Shown: positions 12,014-24,022 of the stretch, piece by piece
How positions within the stretch are numbered: position 1 is the stretch's first letter
Layout: every line of letters begins with the position of its first letter
Source of the DNA: Beroe forskalii
Taxonomy: Eukaryota; Ctenophora; Nuda; Beroida; Beroidae
Length of the DNA: 64,000 nucleotides
Assembly (NCBI GenBank): GCA_011033025.1
Contig: WFMF01000652.1
Location: 1-64,000 of the forward strand
Direction: 5' to 3'
The notes under the pieces: model-generated
Database searches by the model: none
What the model saw: only the letters and a program-made list of their open reading frames with translations
Told to the model about the DNA's origin: nothing
Made by a program: the position numbers and the translations under genes

Positions 12014-13207
12014 GGTAGGCGGACTTTATAGCTAACGGACTTTATAGCTAAACCGGTCAAAATAGCTGAATTTTGATTTAGCTATATCGTCCGCAGTTCG
12101 GACTATTTAGCTAAATCTTTCTAGCTGTCCCTCCTCCCCTATCAGTTTAGGTGTTTAGCTATATAGTCCTCGATTCGGACTATTTAGCTAAATCTGCATC
12201 ATAGCTGTTCCTCCCTCCCCATTAAATTTATAAGATTTAAGTTAAACGGGGTTCGGACACTACGGCACAGGACTGTAGAGCACTGGACCCTACGGCACAA
12301 GAAACTACGGCACAGGACTCTTGGGCACACTTTGCTTTTAGAGCTTGGCTTTTAGTGCGGCATATTCTAGGGCACGGTTGCAGTTAGGGGACAATTTTTG
12401 TCCATAACGACAGATGCCTCTCATCAGAGATTCTGCGTGTCAGCTGACCTCATTAGGATTCCGGGACTCATCAGGAACACTCGCTAGAATCTACCGTAGA
12501 TACTGCTTGTTTGGTGACCTTATTAGAATTCCGTGCCCATGAGAAGAATATTAAGACTTGACTGCACATAAACTTGGCACCATGGGGAGAATCTTATGAC
12601 TTAATTGCAATAACCTAGTATAAGAGATGCCTCTTTGCAGGATCCAACCATCAAATCCATTTTTCGCTATCAATGTACAACAACGGAGAAGTCAAGTTAG
12701 TTGAGGGCCGTCGGACAGCTCTGGGTGTCGTGAGGAACTTTGCTCCTTATACCATCATGAGATCATGGTGAACTACATATCCTTCGACGGGATAGAGAAG
12801 GGCACTCGTCTGGGGTCAGACGGTTTATGATGGGGCCCTGAATGGGACATTGATGTTCTCTGATCAGGTGCTACATCGTATCACCACGATACATTGATGT
12901 TCTCTGATCATGATATATCGACGCTGCGACATTAGATACAGTGGTCATCTGGTTAACAGCTGTGAATCGCCACACCGACACGGATCATGTGGTCTGGTTA
13001 GTGGAATCATAATGGTTTGATCAGCTATGGCAAAGCCGTGAGAGCATTATACCCATACCGAGGAAGGCATTCAACCTATACCGAGGAAGAGAAGTCAGAT
13101 TTAATATATCGTCCCAGAAGTTCGAATTATTCAATAACGGACTAAGAAGCTAGAGTTAGACTCTTAGCAATCACGAATAATTTAGCTATATAGTCCCACA
13201 ATCCATC
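12014..13207. mobile_element. 1.2-kb insertion present only in copy 1
   Basis: Copy 2 reads straight from CCAATC to AAAGTCC where copy 1 carries about 1.19 kb. Near its ends are inverted phrases GGACTTTATAGCTAA and TTAGCTATATAGTCC. Inside are repeated TTCGGACTATTTAGCTAAAT motifs and a GGCAC-type minisatellite. I see no transposase, so it is probably a non-autonomous DNA element. Confidence 0.5.
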
Positions 13208-13351
13208 AAAGTTCGGGCACGGACCTCCTGCTGGAGGTCCCTGCCACAGTTACTGTGTGGATGGGAATGAGTCCTGTACCTCCCCAGGAGTAGGCATACT
13301 AGGAAGCATGTTTTCAATTCACATGCAATGTGCATATCAATTCAAGTATCG

Positions 13352-14835
13352 AAAAATGAAAGACTGAAATCAGGCTCACCAGCATGCACCATCAGCTTCT
13401 GATGTTAAAAACAGTAGCAGATCAACAGTTAAATCACTATCATTCAATTGATAGACCCAGCGGGAACCAGCAGGAATATTGTCAACTGATTCATATCAAA
13501 TTCAAGGTCAATGTCGTCAAGAGTAGTAAGGTTCCTCATCACCTTCAAAGAATCTGACAAGTTTAATGCTGTTTTTGAACAAATTCTTCCCTTGTATTCA
13601 TTGTTGAAGGACTATCAGAACAAAGACGACTGGCAAATTCAAGTTTTTAACAGAAAGGTGCAATGGTTTTTGAGGATGAATAATATTATGTAAGAACTCC
13701 AGATGTCTCTCATGGCTTTGTATACAAATAACTTATCAGACACTGATAATTTACCAGCACCAGGCTTAGAATGACTTGACGAATTTCAATAAGAGTTTTA
13801 ATGCATTTCAACAAAACATTGGGATCTTTTGTTTGTCCAATGATTCTATTGAAGATATCCATGTTGACTGTTGTTGAATGTCTCAATATAATTACTGCCA
13901 CAATCTGTATTAAGTTTGACTTTTTTAACTTTGAATCTGCTTTTGAGGCACCAATTGTCTCATCAGATCATTTTCACCAAAGATATTCCACACTTTGAAG
14001 CTGGCTGGAGTTAGTCGGTAAGACTGATGTAGAATAAATATGTGTGAGTGATTTGTATGATGGTCGGTATGTTGTTAGTTTCATCCATTGTAGTTTGTTG
14101 TGATGAAGGAGGAACTGAATATATTTGATCAGACCATTCAGATGGTCCTACACTCTCAAACATTTCATTTAAACCTACATTAGAATTTGATTCTTTTGAA
14201 ACTTTGCTCAAATCTATTGGTGGACATTTATAATTCTGTAAATTGAGCGCCTGATTCGACAGAACTGATTCCTGGGATAGTGAGAAAAGAATGAGTTCCA
14301 TGAGAATGCAAGGATCTTACTCATCATCAAGGCTGCTGATTAGATATCAGTGATCACCCGAAAGCCTGCATTTTCATGCTTCAGGCCCAGGGCATATCTA
14401 ACTGAACCAGGAAAACTTTGATGGTATTATATTGATCAATATATGTTCCTTGTTCATAAACCAAATTCATTGTTTGACTCTGTTGTGAGGCGACCCCAAG
14501 TACTGGATTTTTTGATGTAATAATTATTGCTTTCATCACAAAGTGGATGATAATCACAATTTGGATTTCTTGCTCAGGCTTCTTCTTAGACTTTGCTCTG
14601 ACAGGTCTCGCAAGCTGCTGAATGATTTGTCGCTTTTTTGTTACAGTTCTTGTTGACTGGTTGTAATTTCGAGCTTGATTAATTGGAGCTTGACCAATAA
14701 AAAGCTTTTGTTATGAACATTTTCGTGCATCATTGCACATCAAGGTGGAAGTCCCAACACAGTTCTAAGGTTACTCCAGATGAGTTCAATAAATTTACAT
14801 TTATTTCTTCTAATATTATCCATAATCATATGTCT
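13352..14835 (-). pseudogene. Broken copy of the 498-codon single-exon gene
   Basis: Aligns along its length with 22526-24022, but many small insertions, deletions and substitutions break the frame: short fragments such as NMDIFNRIIGQTKDPNVLL and GPSEWSDQIYSVPPSSQQ survive in different frames. The pattern of errors (homopolymers, dropped blocks) matches the rest of copy 1, so this is more likely sequencing or assembly error than biological decay. Confidence 0.65.
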
Positions 14836-15271
14836 CTATTCTGAATCATTTATTAGCTGGTTCAATTTATTCTTTCTATAAATATTTTTGATTATTTGTA
14901 TGATTTACATATGATATAACTCTAGTGGGAGGGAAATGGGTCCTTGGATGTAAGTTAATTCAAGAGACAGGATATTATTCAATTAACAAACTATATTCTA
15001 ACATGCTCCTCCTTGCAAGCAAAAAGAGCTAACACAATTTATATAAAACACCTATCAACAGAAAGGTAAAATGTTAAATAAAGGGTATTCACTTTGGATC
15101 CTGTCAAAGACTAAGGAAAAGAGCTGTTGGAAAGTTTTTGGTAGCTCAACTGTGCCAAAGATGACTGTATTTGTATCCCAAAGCTTTAAGAATAAAAAGA
15201 GAGATGTATTGTTAAATTTTTGGGCAGGAGTGTCGGCAAGTGATTGGTCATTGCTTAGGTCAATGGCCCGT

Positions 15272-15302
<31 letters not shown>

Positions 15303-15823
15303 CCCTATTATATCTGACTCTGTCATCATCTGACAGAGCATCATTGGCAAATAAAATGTAAGCCTTCCTATGAAAATATCTCCTTTCAAAGTTTGAAAAG
15401 AGGAAAAGAAACCATTAATATCTGTTTTAATATAATAAGTAATTAATACTGAATTAATTCTGAAAAAGCAGACAACTGCTTTGACTTTAAGCCTTTGAAC
15501 TCAAAAGCAGATTTAAACTTTCAAAAGTAGACTCTAAGTCAGAAAAGCTTCCTGGGACACTTTCCTGCAGTGTAGAACAGATCTCTCAAGTGGTCTAAAA
15601 TCAATTTTATGAGGGTAATCAACTTAGTGCCATTTGATTATCCCCATTTACCTCAAAAGAGGTGACAACTTTATTTTGATCAAACTGAAATTTCATGTTT
15701 GCACTGACCATCCTTTTTTTCAGCTGAAGAAGACAGATTTTGCCATTAAATAAATTAAAATCACTAAAAGGCATTCTAATAAAGTTGTACAGGAGTTTTT
15801 TTCGGACCAACTGCTGTAAACTG

Positions 15824-15923
15824 NNNNNNNNNNNNNNNNNNNNNNNNNNNNNNNNNNNNNNNNNNNNNNNNNNNNNNNNNNNNNNNNNNNNNNNNNNNNN
15901 NNNNNNNNNNNNNNNNNNNNNNN
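15824..15923. other. Assembly gap of exactly 100 N
   Basis: A round-number run of N joins copy 1 to low-quality sequence. Open frames that cross it are meaningless. Confidence 0.99.
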
Positions 15924-17400
15924 GTGTTTTCCCAAACCCTTTACATTTGCCTTTTGGGGCGTGGAAAAGGGGGCGTGGCCCGGGTGGGTGGTTTTTAGGT
16001 TTGGAACCCTTTTTTTTAAAAAAAAATTTATATTTTTGGGGGAAAATTCCCCCTTTCCCCCTTTTTTTCCCCGTTGGGGGAAAAATGGGCTTTTGGCTGG
16101 TCGGTTTCGGGCTTAATGGCCCGGAATCTAAAAATATTCTAACTAAAATCAATCAAAATTTTTTAGGTTCCCCCCTTCCCCCCTTTTATTTTGTCCCTTT
16201 TTTTCCCCCATTTTGGGGTGGAATGGGCTCCCGGGGGGAAGGGTTTTGTGCCTGAACCTAAAAATTTTAAAATAAAATAAAAGATTTGGGGTTTTTTTTC
16301 TAGTACATTTTTTTTGCCCCGTTGGGAAAAATGGATTTTGGGGGGGGGCGGGGGAGGCCCCCCCAAACCCAAAAATTTAACCCAAAAAAATTTAAAAATT
16401 TGGCTTAAAACCCCATTCCCCCAGGGGAATTTTCTTTTTACGGCTTCAATTTGCGTTTGGGGGGGTTTTGGGGGGGGACCCCTTTTAAAAATTTTTTTAA
16501 AAAATTTTTTTAGGGGGTAAAAATTTTTTATTTTTTTGGTAAATTTGCCCCCGGGTTTTTGGGGGGAAATTTTGGGGGTTTTTTGGGGGGGAAAAGGTTG
16601 GGGGCCCCCTTTTTGGGGGGAAAAAAAGGGTATTTCCCAAAAAATATTCAAAAATTTTTTTTAAAAAACCCTTTTCGGGCGCTTTTAAATTTCCCCCGTT
16701 TCCCCTTTTTCTAATCTGGGGAATTTGGGGGGAAATTTGGTTTTGGGAATAAATTAAATTTTAACAAAAAAAAAAAAATTTGGGGGGTTTTTTTGAAAAC
16801 GCCCTGTAATTGTTTTTTGGCCCCCCACAAAAAAAACTTTTGGGTGTAAGGGTTGGGGTGGTTTGTGGTCATTTTAAAAAATTTCCCCCTATTCAGAATT
16901 TTGGGTTCCCGAAGGGGGGTTTTTTATCCCCGGCCACTTTCTTTTTATCTAATCTGGGGGTGGAGGCTTGTTTTTTGGAAATTTAATTTTAGGTCGAAAT
17001 TGATTTGGGGTTTTCGGTGGCCCCCCCAAACTTTTTTGCCCAGGGGGAAAAAAACTTTTAACTGGTAAGGGTTGGGGTTGGGGGGAATCCAAAATATATC
17101 TTCCCCAATCAAAAAGGGGGGGAAAACCCCCCGTGCCCGGGTTTATTGCACCCCTTTTTTTAATTCCAAAAAAATCGCCCATAAAAAAGGACCCCAGCGG
17201 GAAATTTTCCCCTTTTTCCATTTTTACTCAAATCGGGGTCACTAAAACAAAATTTTTTAAAATAAAAAATCCGATTTTCAAAGGGAAAAAATTTTTAATT
17301 TAAAAAAAATTTTCCAAAAATTTTTTAAAAAAATTTTTTTTCCCGGGAAATTAAAAGATTTGGCTTTGCCAATTTTTTCCCCGTTTTTCCCTCCCAAAAA
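15924..17400. other. Corrupted low-quality sequence
   Basis: Nearly every base is drawn out into homopolymers (GGGGGG, TTTTTT, CCCCC, AAAAAA) with hardly any normal dinucleotide mix. Phrases such as GGGGCGTGGAAAAGGGGGCG and the word order around 15955-16010 match the clean repeat at 17687-17760, so this is likely a badly called read of the same tandem repeat. The long frames here are artefacts. Confidence 0.8.
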
Positions 17401-18005
17401 AACTCCTGTCGCCTAGCGGCGGGGATCGAAATAAAATGATTTGGGTGATTTTTCTGGCTGAAATCGCCATGTCCACGCGTCCTTTTTGCCGCCAGATTGG
17501 CAGGAAAAATGGGACTTTTTGGCGTGCTCAAGGTTGGCGTGGCTCCTATGATGGCCTGGCAACTCTCAAACATGATATCTAACCATAACAACTCATATCA
17601 AGCACATTTGAGGCCTTAAAACCCCATGTCGCCTCAGGCGACATTTGTATTTTGTCACACGGCTTGCGACATTTCGCGCATTTATGGGGCGTGGAATCTG
17701 GGCGTGGCCACGGGCTGGGAATGGTTGATTTAGTGTCTAGGAACCTAAATTAACTTTTAGGATCGAAATAAAATGATTTGGAGTGATTTTTCTGGCTGAA
17801 ATCGCCATGTTCACACATGTCCCTTTTTTGCCACCAGATTGGCCGGAAAGATGGGACTTTTGGGCGTGGCTCAAGGTTGGGCGTAGCTCCTATGATGGCC
17901 TGGCAACTCTCAAAGATGATATCTAACCATAACAACTCATATCAAGCACATTTGAGGTGTCACATTTTTGTCACACTTTTGTCACATGTCGCGTAAAACA
18001 TCGCC
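17401..18005. repeat. 337-bp tandem repeat (about 1.7 clean units)
   Basis: GATCGAAATAAAATGATTTG begins at 17424 and again at 17761, and about 190 bases after each copy match closely, down to CATATCAAGCACATTTGAGG. The corrupted sequence to the left probably continues the array. Confidence 0.75.
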
Positions 18006-18976
18006 TCACATCTAAAATTGTGACCGCAAGATCAGAGATGTTCCAGCCATTATTCATATCTGTGCTACACATATCAGGCATCACTGAAAGACGAAAATTT
18101 TGCTTGATGAATCAATAAAAACACATCCCGCAATCGTAACACAGAGCCAAAAAAGCAAATTTGCCTGTAATTGCCATAATTTCGGTCTTTAATCATATGC
18201 TTTGGCTAAATAGGGGTTCTGACTCTAGCCCGGAAATTGAGTAGATTTGGACTGCCAATTTTCGTCTCAAAAAACGGCAGCACGTTCTGTTAGTTGTTAC
18301 AGAACTGTCACACAGAAGTGCCTGTTGGCACGTAATATCGTAGTTTGGTGAACAGTGTCAACAAAACGTCTGACATACAGTCACTGTGTAAAAAAGTGAT
18401 TATGCTCTTTCGACACTTTTTATTGCAATTCTGCTCCGACAATTTTGCTCGAACATCTAGTTGTGACCAAAGGTCATCTGATAACGTAATAATGTCATAC
18501 CTTATTGGCCTTTATTGAGCCGGCCTTTTTTAACCGGCCTATAGACCAAAATCGAATCATTTTTGTAGTGGTTGTAAAATCAAGGAGTCTAAGCTCTAAA
18601 ATGACTAAACCTCATTTTTTCACTCAATAAACTGCGTCAATCCAGGTCTAATGCGATGATTTAGGTCATTATCGTGTTATATAATGACGTTCCAGTGAAT
18701 TCAACACTGTATAAGCCAAGTTTCATTTGACCTTACTTAACTGGTCTTTAAATTGACGGCTTTTTTTGACCGGCCCCTTTGGACAAAATCTCGACTTCGT
18801 TTTTTTTTTTTTCTTATGGGCTGATTAAATTAAGGCCAATTAGGTATGCGATTAGAATATTAACGGTAGAGCGTTGTTCCATTTTTGTTCACGGAGTGTT
18901 GAAAAAGCTTCGCCAGATTTGCAGTGATAATTCCACACCCAAGTGTGCATTTACCGTATAGAAGTTAAAAACTTAC

Positions 18977-19877
18977 TTCAGTGCTGATAGCTTTGAGTTG
19001 CTTTATGCTAAACTTATCCATTGATTCAGCAGTCATTTCCCTGCAGGTAAAGATAAAGTTAAATATCAATTTGCCCAAGCTCTAACTTTAAGAAAAAGTG
19101 TCCTGGGACCAGGACTTTATTACTCTTTACGCAGAGTTTCATAACATGAAGAAAAACGGTCATCAACTATAATCACTTACAGAATGTTCTGTTTGACATC
19201 TTCTGAGAGTTCATCAGAATCATTTTCTGGTTGGGGTGCTTTAGCTTTCATTTGCTTGCCAATTGCTTTACTCGCAAGGTTCCTCAGTTTGTTGTACTGG
19301 TCACAGTGATACGATATCTGATTCGAAAACAGTGCATTCAATAATCTCTACATCAAACAGCAACTAACTTGTGAGAATATTGCAGAATTCAAAATTTTCG
19401 TTTAGGATTGATCTTGCTGGATGGAAAATTTATTTCAATACTTTAATAGATCAATTGAATAAAAATAAACATGGAGCTTTCTGAATTGCCACCAAACAGA
19501 AATACAATAAGCACAAATCAATATCTATCTCGAAAGGATAGAAAAAGGGTAAAAGGTAAAGTAGAAAAGTAAAAAGCCAAGTGTGGTTTTTTTTCCTGAG
19601 TTTTTCTTGAGAGAAAAATGTTTCCTATCTCTAAAAGTTTACTTGAACCTTTCAATTGGCTCTTTTTACCATTCTTTTCAAGTGTTGCTCTTTGACCAAT
19701 GAGCACATATGGCAGTCAAAGTTGAACAAAACCAACAGACACCTCTCTCCATTTACGATCTACTTCAACAACTTGGTCCACAAGTTTAACATCTTTGTAT
19801 CGCTTTTTCTGGGATTCTCTCAGCTCGTCTGGATTTCCACCCTTCTCTTTTCGGAACAGCTGCAAGTCTAATACCAT
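18977..19877 (-). CDS. SARS1: Seryl-tRNA synthetase exons 1-3, second copy
   Basis: Exon 1 at 19743-19877 (45 codons from ATG), exon 2 at 19181-19317 and exon 3 at 18977-19040 encode the same N-terminal tRNA-binding arm as the first copy. Exons 2 and 3 both end in perfect GTAAGT donors. Exons 4-12 are missing on this side, so this is either the second allele of the 5' half of the gene or a partial duplication. Phases match the exon 4 at 8351-8509. Confidence 0.85.
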
Positions 19878-19992
19878 AGTGCGAACCTGAGTGAAAACAT
19901 GGTAAAAATTGAACATTGATCGTAATATGATTGCATCAAAACGTGCCAAACAATGCTTCATATCACAGCAGACTTTAGACAATGTCATTGTA

Positions 19993-20161
19993 TACGGTAA
20001 ATACACACTTGGGTGTGTAATTACCACATTAATTCCACGAGCTTGCGAGTGGAATTCATGCAATAAATGCACGAGCTTGCGAGTGCATTTATTGGAGTAA
20101 TTGCACGAGCTTGCGAGTGCAATTACGATGGTAATTTACACACCCAAGTGTGTATTTACTG
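19993..20161. repeat. Palindromic element with TACGGTAAATACACACTTGG ends
   Basis: The left end, beginning TACGGTAAATACACACTTGG, mirrors the right end CCCAAGTGTGTATTTACTGTA. Between them are three shorter hairpins centred on CGAGCTTGCGAG, each flanked by its own inverted ATTCCAC, GCATTTAT or GCAATTAC arms. Absent from copy 1. The end motif CCCAAGTGTGCATTTACCGT also appears at about 9993 and 18940 in the SerRS intron. Confidence 0.65.
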
Positions 20162-21418
20162 TATTATTACCCTGCCATATACGCATCAATCAAAGTAGAC
20201 GGTTTGAAACTAACGTATTCGAACTCAATGTTTTATGAATAATGGGTACACTATTTCTTAATTGAAACAGGCGAGAATTTTGGACAAATTTGCCAGTGAT
20301 TTGTAAAAGTCAGAATCACATCATCATCGTATCGGGGTCACTTCAGCGAATAAGTTCAAAAGTCCAAATGATACAACCAGCGCCCAGCATTGATACATAG
20401 TACATACTGTTAGTGTATGACGTAGTGTATGTATATGTACTTTACAAAAATTTTGTTTTGATCTTTCATTGCCATAGAAAAATGAACCATGAAAGTTAAG
20501 TACTCAATCGAAAACAAAACAATTCACACCACAGACATAAATAACAACTGACTCAATGCAACAATCTTATGCGGATCTCGTATAGAATCTGCCCTTAAAG
20601 AAAAACACGATCACATGTGAATGTAGTCAGCCAAATTCTTAGAGTACATCAAAATGTATGTATGTACTCCTCAGTTGAACAATAAGTTTTGCGCCATAAT
20701 CATTATCTTCATCCCAATCTAAAATAAGTAACGAACACTGACAGATAGAAATGACGGCGCACAGAAATAATGTAGTTGAATTTGATAAAAACGGAGCAAT
20801 ACACCCTATATATGGCGCCACAAGTCTGCGTCATATCTCTAAGACTAGATAAATAAACATTGAAACACGGATGGAGTTATCAAGCTCGTCTGGGTGGCGC
20901 CATTTAGGTGTATACGATAGTGCTCTTTCTATCTATTTTATCTTTATCTTGTGTTGCCCTATATCTTATTTTATACATTGTGCTCATATTTATTTTATCT
21001 TGTGCTACCGAATGTGCCATTAAGAATATAACATATATCGTACCGAACATTTCGTACTTTATCGCTATTTTATCTTGTTTTACAGTATACATATATAGTA
21101 TATACGGTTATATCGAATCTTTTTTAGTATGAAAAGTGCGATAACAGACATCATGGGAGCTTATTATTCTCCTATTTACATCCGCACAGAGATAGCAAAT
21201 AGGTTAGAATCGTGCAAATGGCCGTTTCAGAAAATTGGTAGTAATTCAACAGTAGTAATTCAACAGCTGGGACTGTAATTCAACACTTGAATAGTAATTC
21301 AACAGTTGAGGTATAGTAATAACACACTTGACAGTAATTCAACTGCTGGGTACGGTGATATTACATGATTAATATTGCTCAAAAATTCGAATAGTAATTA
21401 CACTGCAGGGTAATAATA
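20162..21418. mobile_element. 1.26-kb element with TATTATTACCCTGC inverted ends
   Basis: TATTATTACCCTGC at 20162-20175 is the exact inverse of GCAGGGTAATAATA at 21405-21418. The segment is missing from copy 1 and lacks a recognisable transposase. Its right part holds short repeats of AGTAATTCAACAG. Confidence 0.6.
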
Positions 21419-22525
21419 ATCCTTAATCAACTTATCCCAATATCCCATCCATAAGAAAATGGGAATTGCAGGTAACGAATATGATAAGCAATTATGCTTG
21501 TATATCAAATCAAATCCAAAAAGAGTAATGAATTTTAAAACGTTTACAACTCACTGTCAATAATCTTGGAGTAGCTCGTAAGACCTGTTGAACTAATGAG
21601 GCCACACCTATTACGTAAGATTGTCATTAAATTGACTTTGACCCAGATTAACCAATTTAAACCCTCCAAAAATTAACCCTCAATAGTCAATTTGTCATTT
21701 CCACAGGGGAGGTTTGAGGCTTAACCAAAAAATGGTACTTGCATTTTAAAGAAGCACCAAAATTTGACATTGAAATGGTACAACTTGAGAGTATCAAGCC
21801 CTTTCCGGCCTTTTTCAGTAAAAGTCCCAACCATTTGAGAAAAGTGCCAAAATTTATAAACAAAATATATGATGCTACAAAATAATAAAAGTATGACAGA
21901 TGAGAACAAAAAATTTTTGCCAACAATTTTTCACTGCTTTACTTGTTATTACACTGTAGGGAGGTCGAATTACTGTGGGGGGAACTTCAAAATCACTGAT
22001 TTCTTTCTTTATATCCAAGAAAATTGAGGTGGTTAGAGCCCCCGGCCCCATTGTAAACATTGATATTTAAATAAAGGGAATTTTAACCCAAAAACCTAGC
22101 CCAAGAATCAGAAAAAAACATGGTGGTCTTTTATTTTGGTTCATATTGTCATTCTTTTAGAAATTTGAAGAAAATGATTGATTTGGTAGCCTCAGAACAT
22201 GAAAAAAGAACATTAACAAATGGTAAATATTTCAATTATCTGCGTCATCGAGTAATTGATATTTGATTGAATGAACCCAAACAACATGTTTGTACTTCCA
22301 TTTTGAAATATGACAAAAATGCTAATATAATATTAGTAGGTATATCTACTACTAAACGGGGGATGGATCTACAAGAGATCCAATCAAAGTCCCCGGCACG
22401 GGACCTCCTGCTCGGAGGTCCCGGTTGCCAGGGCTACTGTGGATGGGAACGAGTCCTGTACCTCCCCAGGAGTAGGTATATCAGGAAGCATGTTTTCAAT
22501 TCACATGTGCAATGTGCATATCAAT

Positions 22526-24022
22526 TCAAGTATCATCGAAAATGAGATCGAAATCAGGCTCAACAACAGCATGCAATTCATCAGCTTCTGATGTTAAAAC
22601 AGTAGCAGGATCAACAGTTAAATCACTATCATTCAATTGATAGACCCAGCGGGAACCAGCAGGAATATTGTCAACTGATTCATCAAATTCAAGGTCAATG
22701 TCGTCAAGAGCAGTAAGGTCTTCATCACCTTTCAAGAATCTGATAAGTTTCAATGCTGTTTCTTGAACAAATTCTTCCCTTGTATTCATTGTTGAAGGAC
22801 TATCAGAACAAAGATTGACTGGCAAATTCAAGTTTTTAACAGAAAGGTGCTGGTAATGGTTTTGAGATGAATAATTATTATGTAAGAACTCCAGGATGTC
22901 TCTCATGGCTTTGTATACAAATAACTTATCAGACACTGATAATTTACCAGCACCAGGCTTAGGAATGACTTGACGAATTTCAATAAGAGCTTTAATGCAT
23001 TTCAACAAAACATTGGGATCTTTTGTTTGTCCAATGATTCTATTGAAGATATCCATGTTGACTCGTTGTTGAATGTCCTCAATATAATTACTGCCACAAT
23101 CTGCATTAAGTTTGACTTTCTTTAACTTTGAATCTGCTTTTGAGGCACTAATTGTCTCATCAGGATCATTTTCACCAAGATATTCCACACTTGGAGCTGG
23201 CCATGAGTTAGTCACATCTGATGTAGACAACATGTGTGAGTGATTTGTATGATGTAATGGTATGTTGTTAGTTTCATCCATTGTAGTTTGTTGTGATGAA
23301 GGAGGAACTGAATATATTTGATCAGACCATTCAGATGGTCCTACACTCTCAAACATTTCATTTTGGAAACCTACATTTTCAGAATTTGATTCTTTGAAAC
23401 TTTGCTCAAATCTATTATGGACATTTACCTCTTGTAAATTGGAGTATGCCTGATCTGATGACTGATTCCTGGGATAGTGAGAAAAAGAATGAGTTCCATG
23501 AGAATGCAAGGATTCACTATCATATTGCTGATTAGATATCATATAAGATTCGAAGCCTGCATTTTCATGCTCAGGCCCATAGGCATATTCAACTGAACCA
23601 GGAAAACTTTGATGGGTATTATATTGATCAATATATGTTCCTTGTTCATAAACCAAATCTTCATTGTTTGACTCTGTTGTGATATGACCCTGGGCATCAG
23701 ATTTTTTATGTACACTATTGCTTATCACAAAAGTGGATGGATAATCACAATTTTCAGATTTCTTGCTCAGGCTTCTCTTCTTAGACTTTGGCTCTGACAA
23801 TCTCGTAAAGGTTGCTGAATGATTTGTCAGCTTTTTTGTTACAGTTTTGGTTGACTGGTTGTTAATTGGAGCTTGATTAATTGGAGCTTGACCAATAAGT
23901 GCTTTGTTATGAACATTTTTCGCATCATTGCACATCAAGGTGGAAGTCCCAACACAAATTTCATGGGTAACTCCAGATGGTGTCTTCAATAAATGCACAT
24001 TATTTCTTCTAATATTATCCAT
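22526..24022 (-). CDS. Single-exon orphan protein, 498 aa, possible transcriptional regulator
   Basis: One uninterrupted frame from ATG (MDNIRRNNVHLLKTPSG) to TGA. Residues 1-290 are low-complexity and rich in Ser, Asn, Gln, Thr and Tyr, with a basic patch SEPKSKKRSLSKKSE that could act as a nuclear signal. Around residues 325-400 there is a predicted helical, conserved-looking block (NMDIFNRIIGQTKDPNVLL, KCIKALIEIRQVI, KLFVYKAMRDILEFLHNN). The C-terminus is acidic with bulky hydrophobics (VVEPDFDLIFDDT), as in activation domains. I recognise no family; the regulator idea is inference from composition. There is no intron, and a broken copy lies at 13352-14835. Confidence 0.6.
   Translation of the reverse strand: MDNIRRNNVHLLKTPSGVTHEICVGTSTLMCNDAKNVHNKALIGQAPINQAPINNQSTKTVTKKLTNHSATFTRLSEPKSKKRSLSKKSENCDYPSTFVISNSVHKKSDAQGHITTESNNEDLVYEQGTYIDQYNTHQSFPGSVEYAYGPEHENAGFESYMISNQQYDSESLHSHGTHSFSHYPRNQSSDQAYSNLQEVNVHNRFEQSFKESNSENVGFQNEMFESVGPSEWSDQIYSVPPSSQQTTMDETNNIPLHHTNHSHMLSTSDVTNSWPAPSVEYLGENDPDETISASKADSKLKKVKLNADCGSNYIEDIQQRVNMDIFNRIIGQTKDPNVLLKCIKALIEIRQVIPKPGAGKLSVSDKLFVYKAMRDILEFLHNNYSSQNHYQHLSVKNLNLPVNLCSDSPSTMNTREEFVQETALKLIRFLKGDEDLTALDDIDLEFDESVDNIPAGSRWVYQLNDSDLTVDPATVLTSEADELHAVVEPDFDLIFDDT

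Larger units (their letters stand above)
9055..15823. repeat. Large duplicated segment, copy 1 (low quality)
   Basis: Matches 18008-24999 from the phrase ACATCTAAAATTGTGACC to TGCTGTAAACTG. It stops exactly at a run of 100 Ns. Differences from copy 2 are mostly homopolymer-length changes and small indels, which become dense after about 13380 and include a run of more than 20 T near 15290. Copy 1 has an extra element at 12014-13207; copy 2 has extra sequence at 19993-21418. It is probably the other haplotype, or a poorly corrected read, left in the scaffold. Confidence 0.85.

Noticed and set aside
15619-17221. Long proline/glycine/phenylalanine-rich frames around the N gap
   Set aside because: They run through Ns or homopolymer-corrupted sequence.
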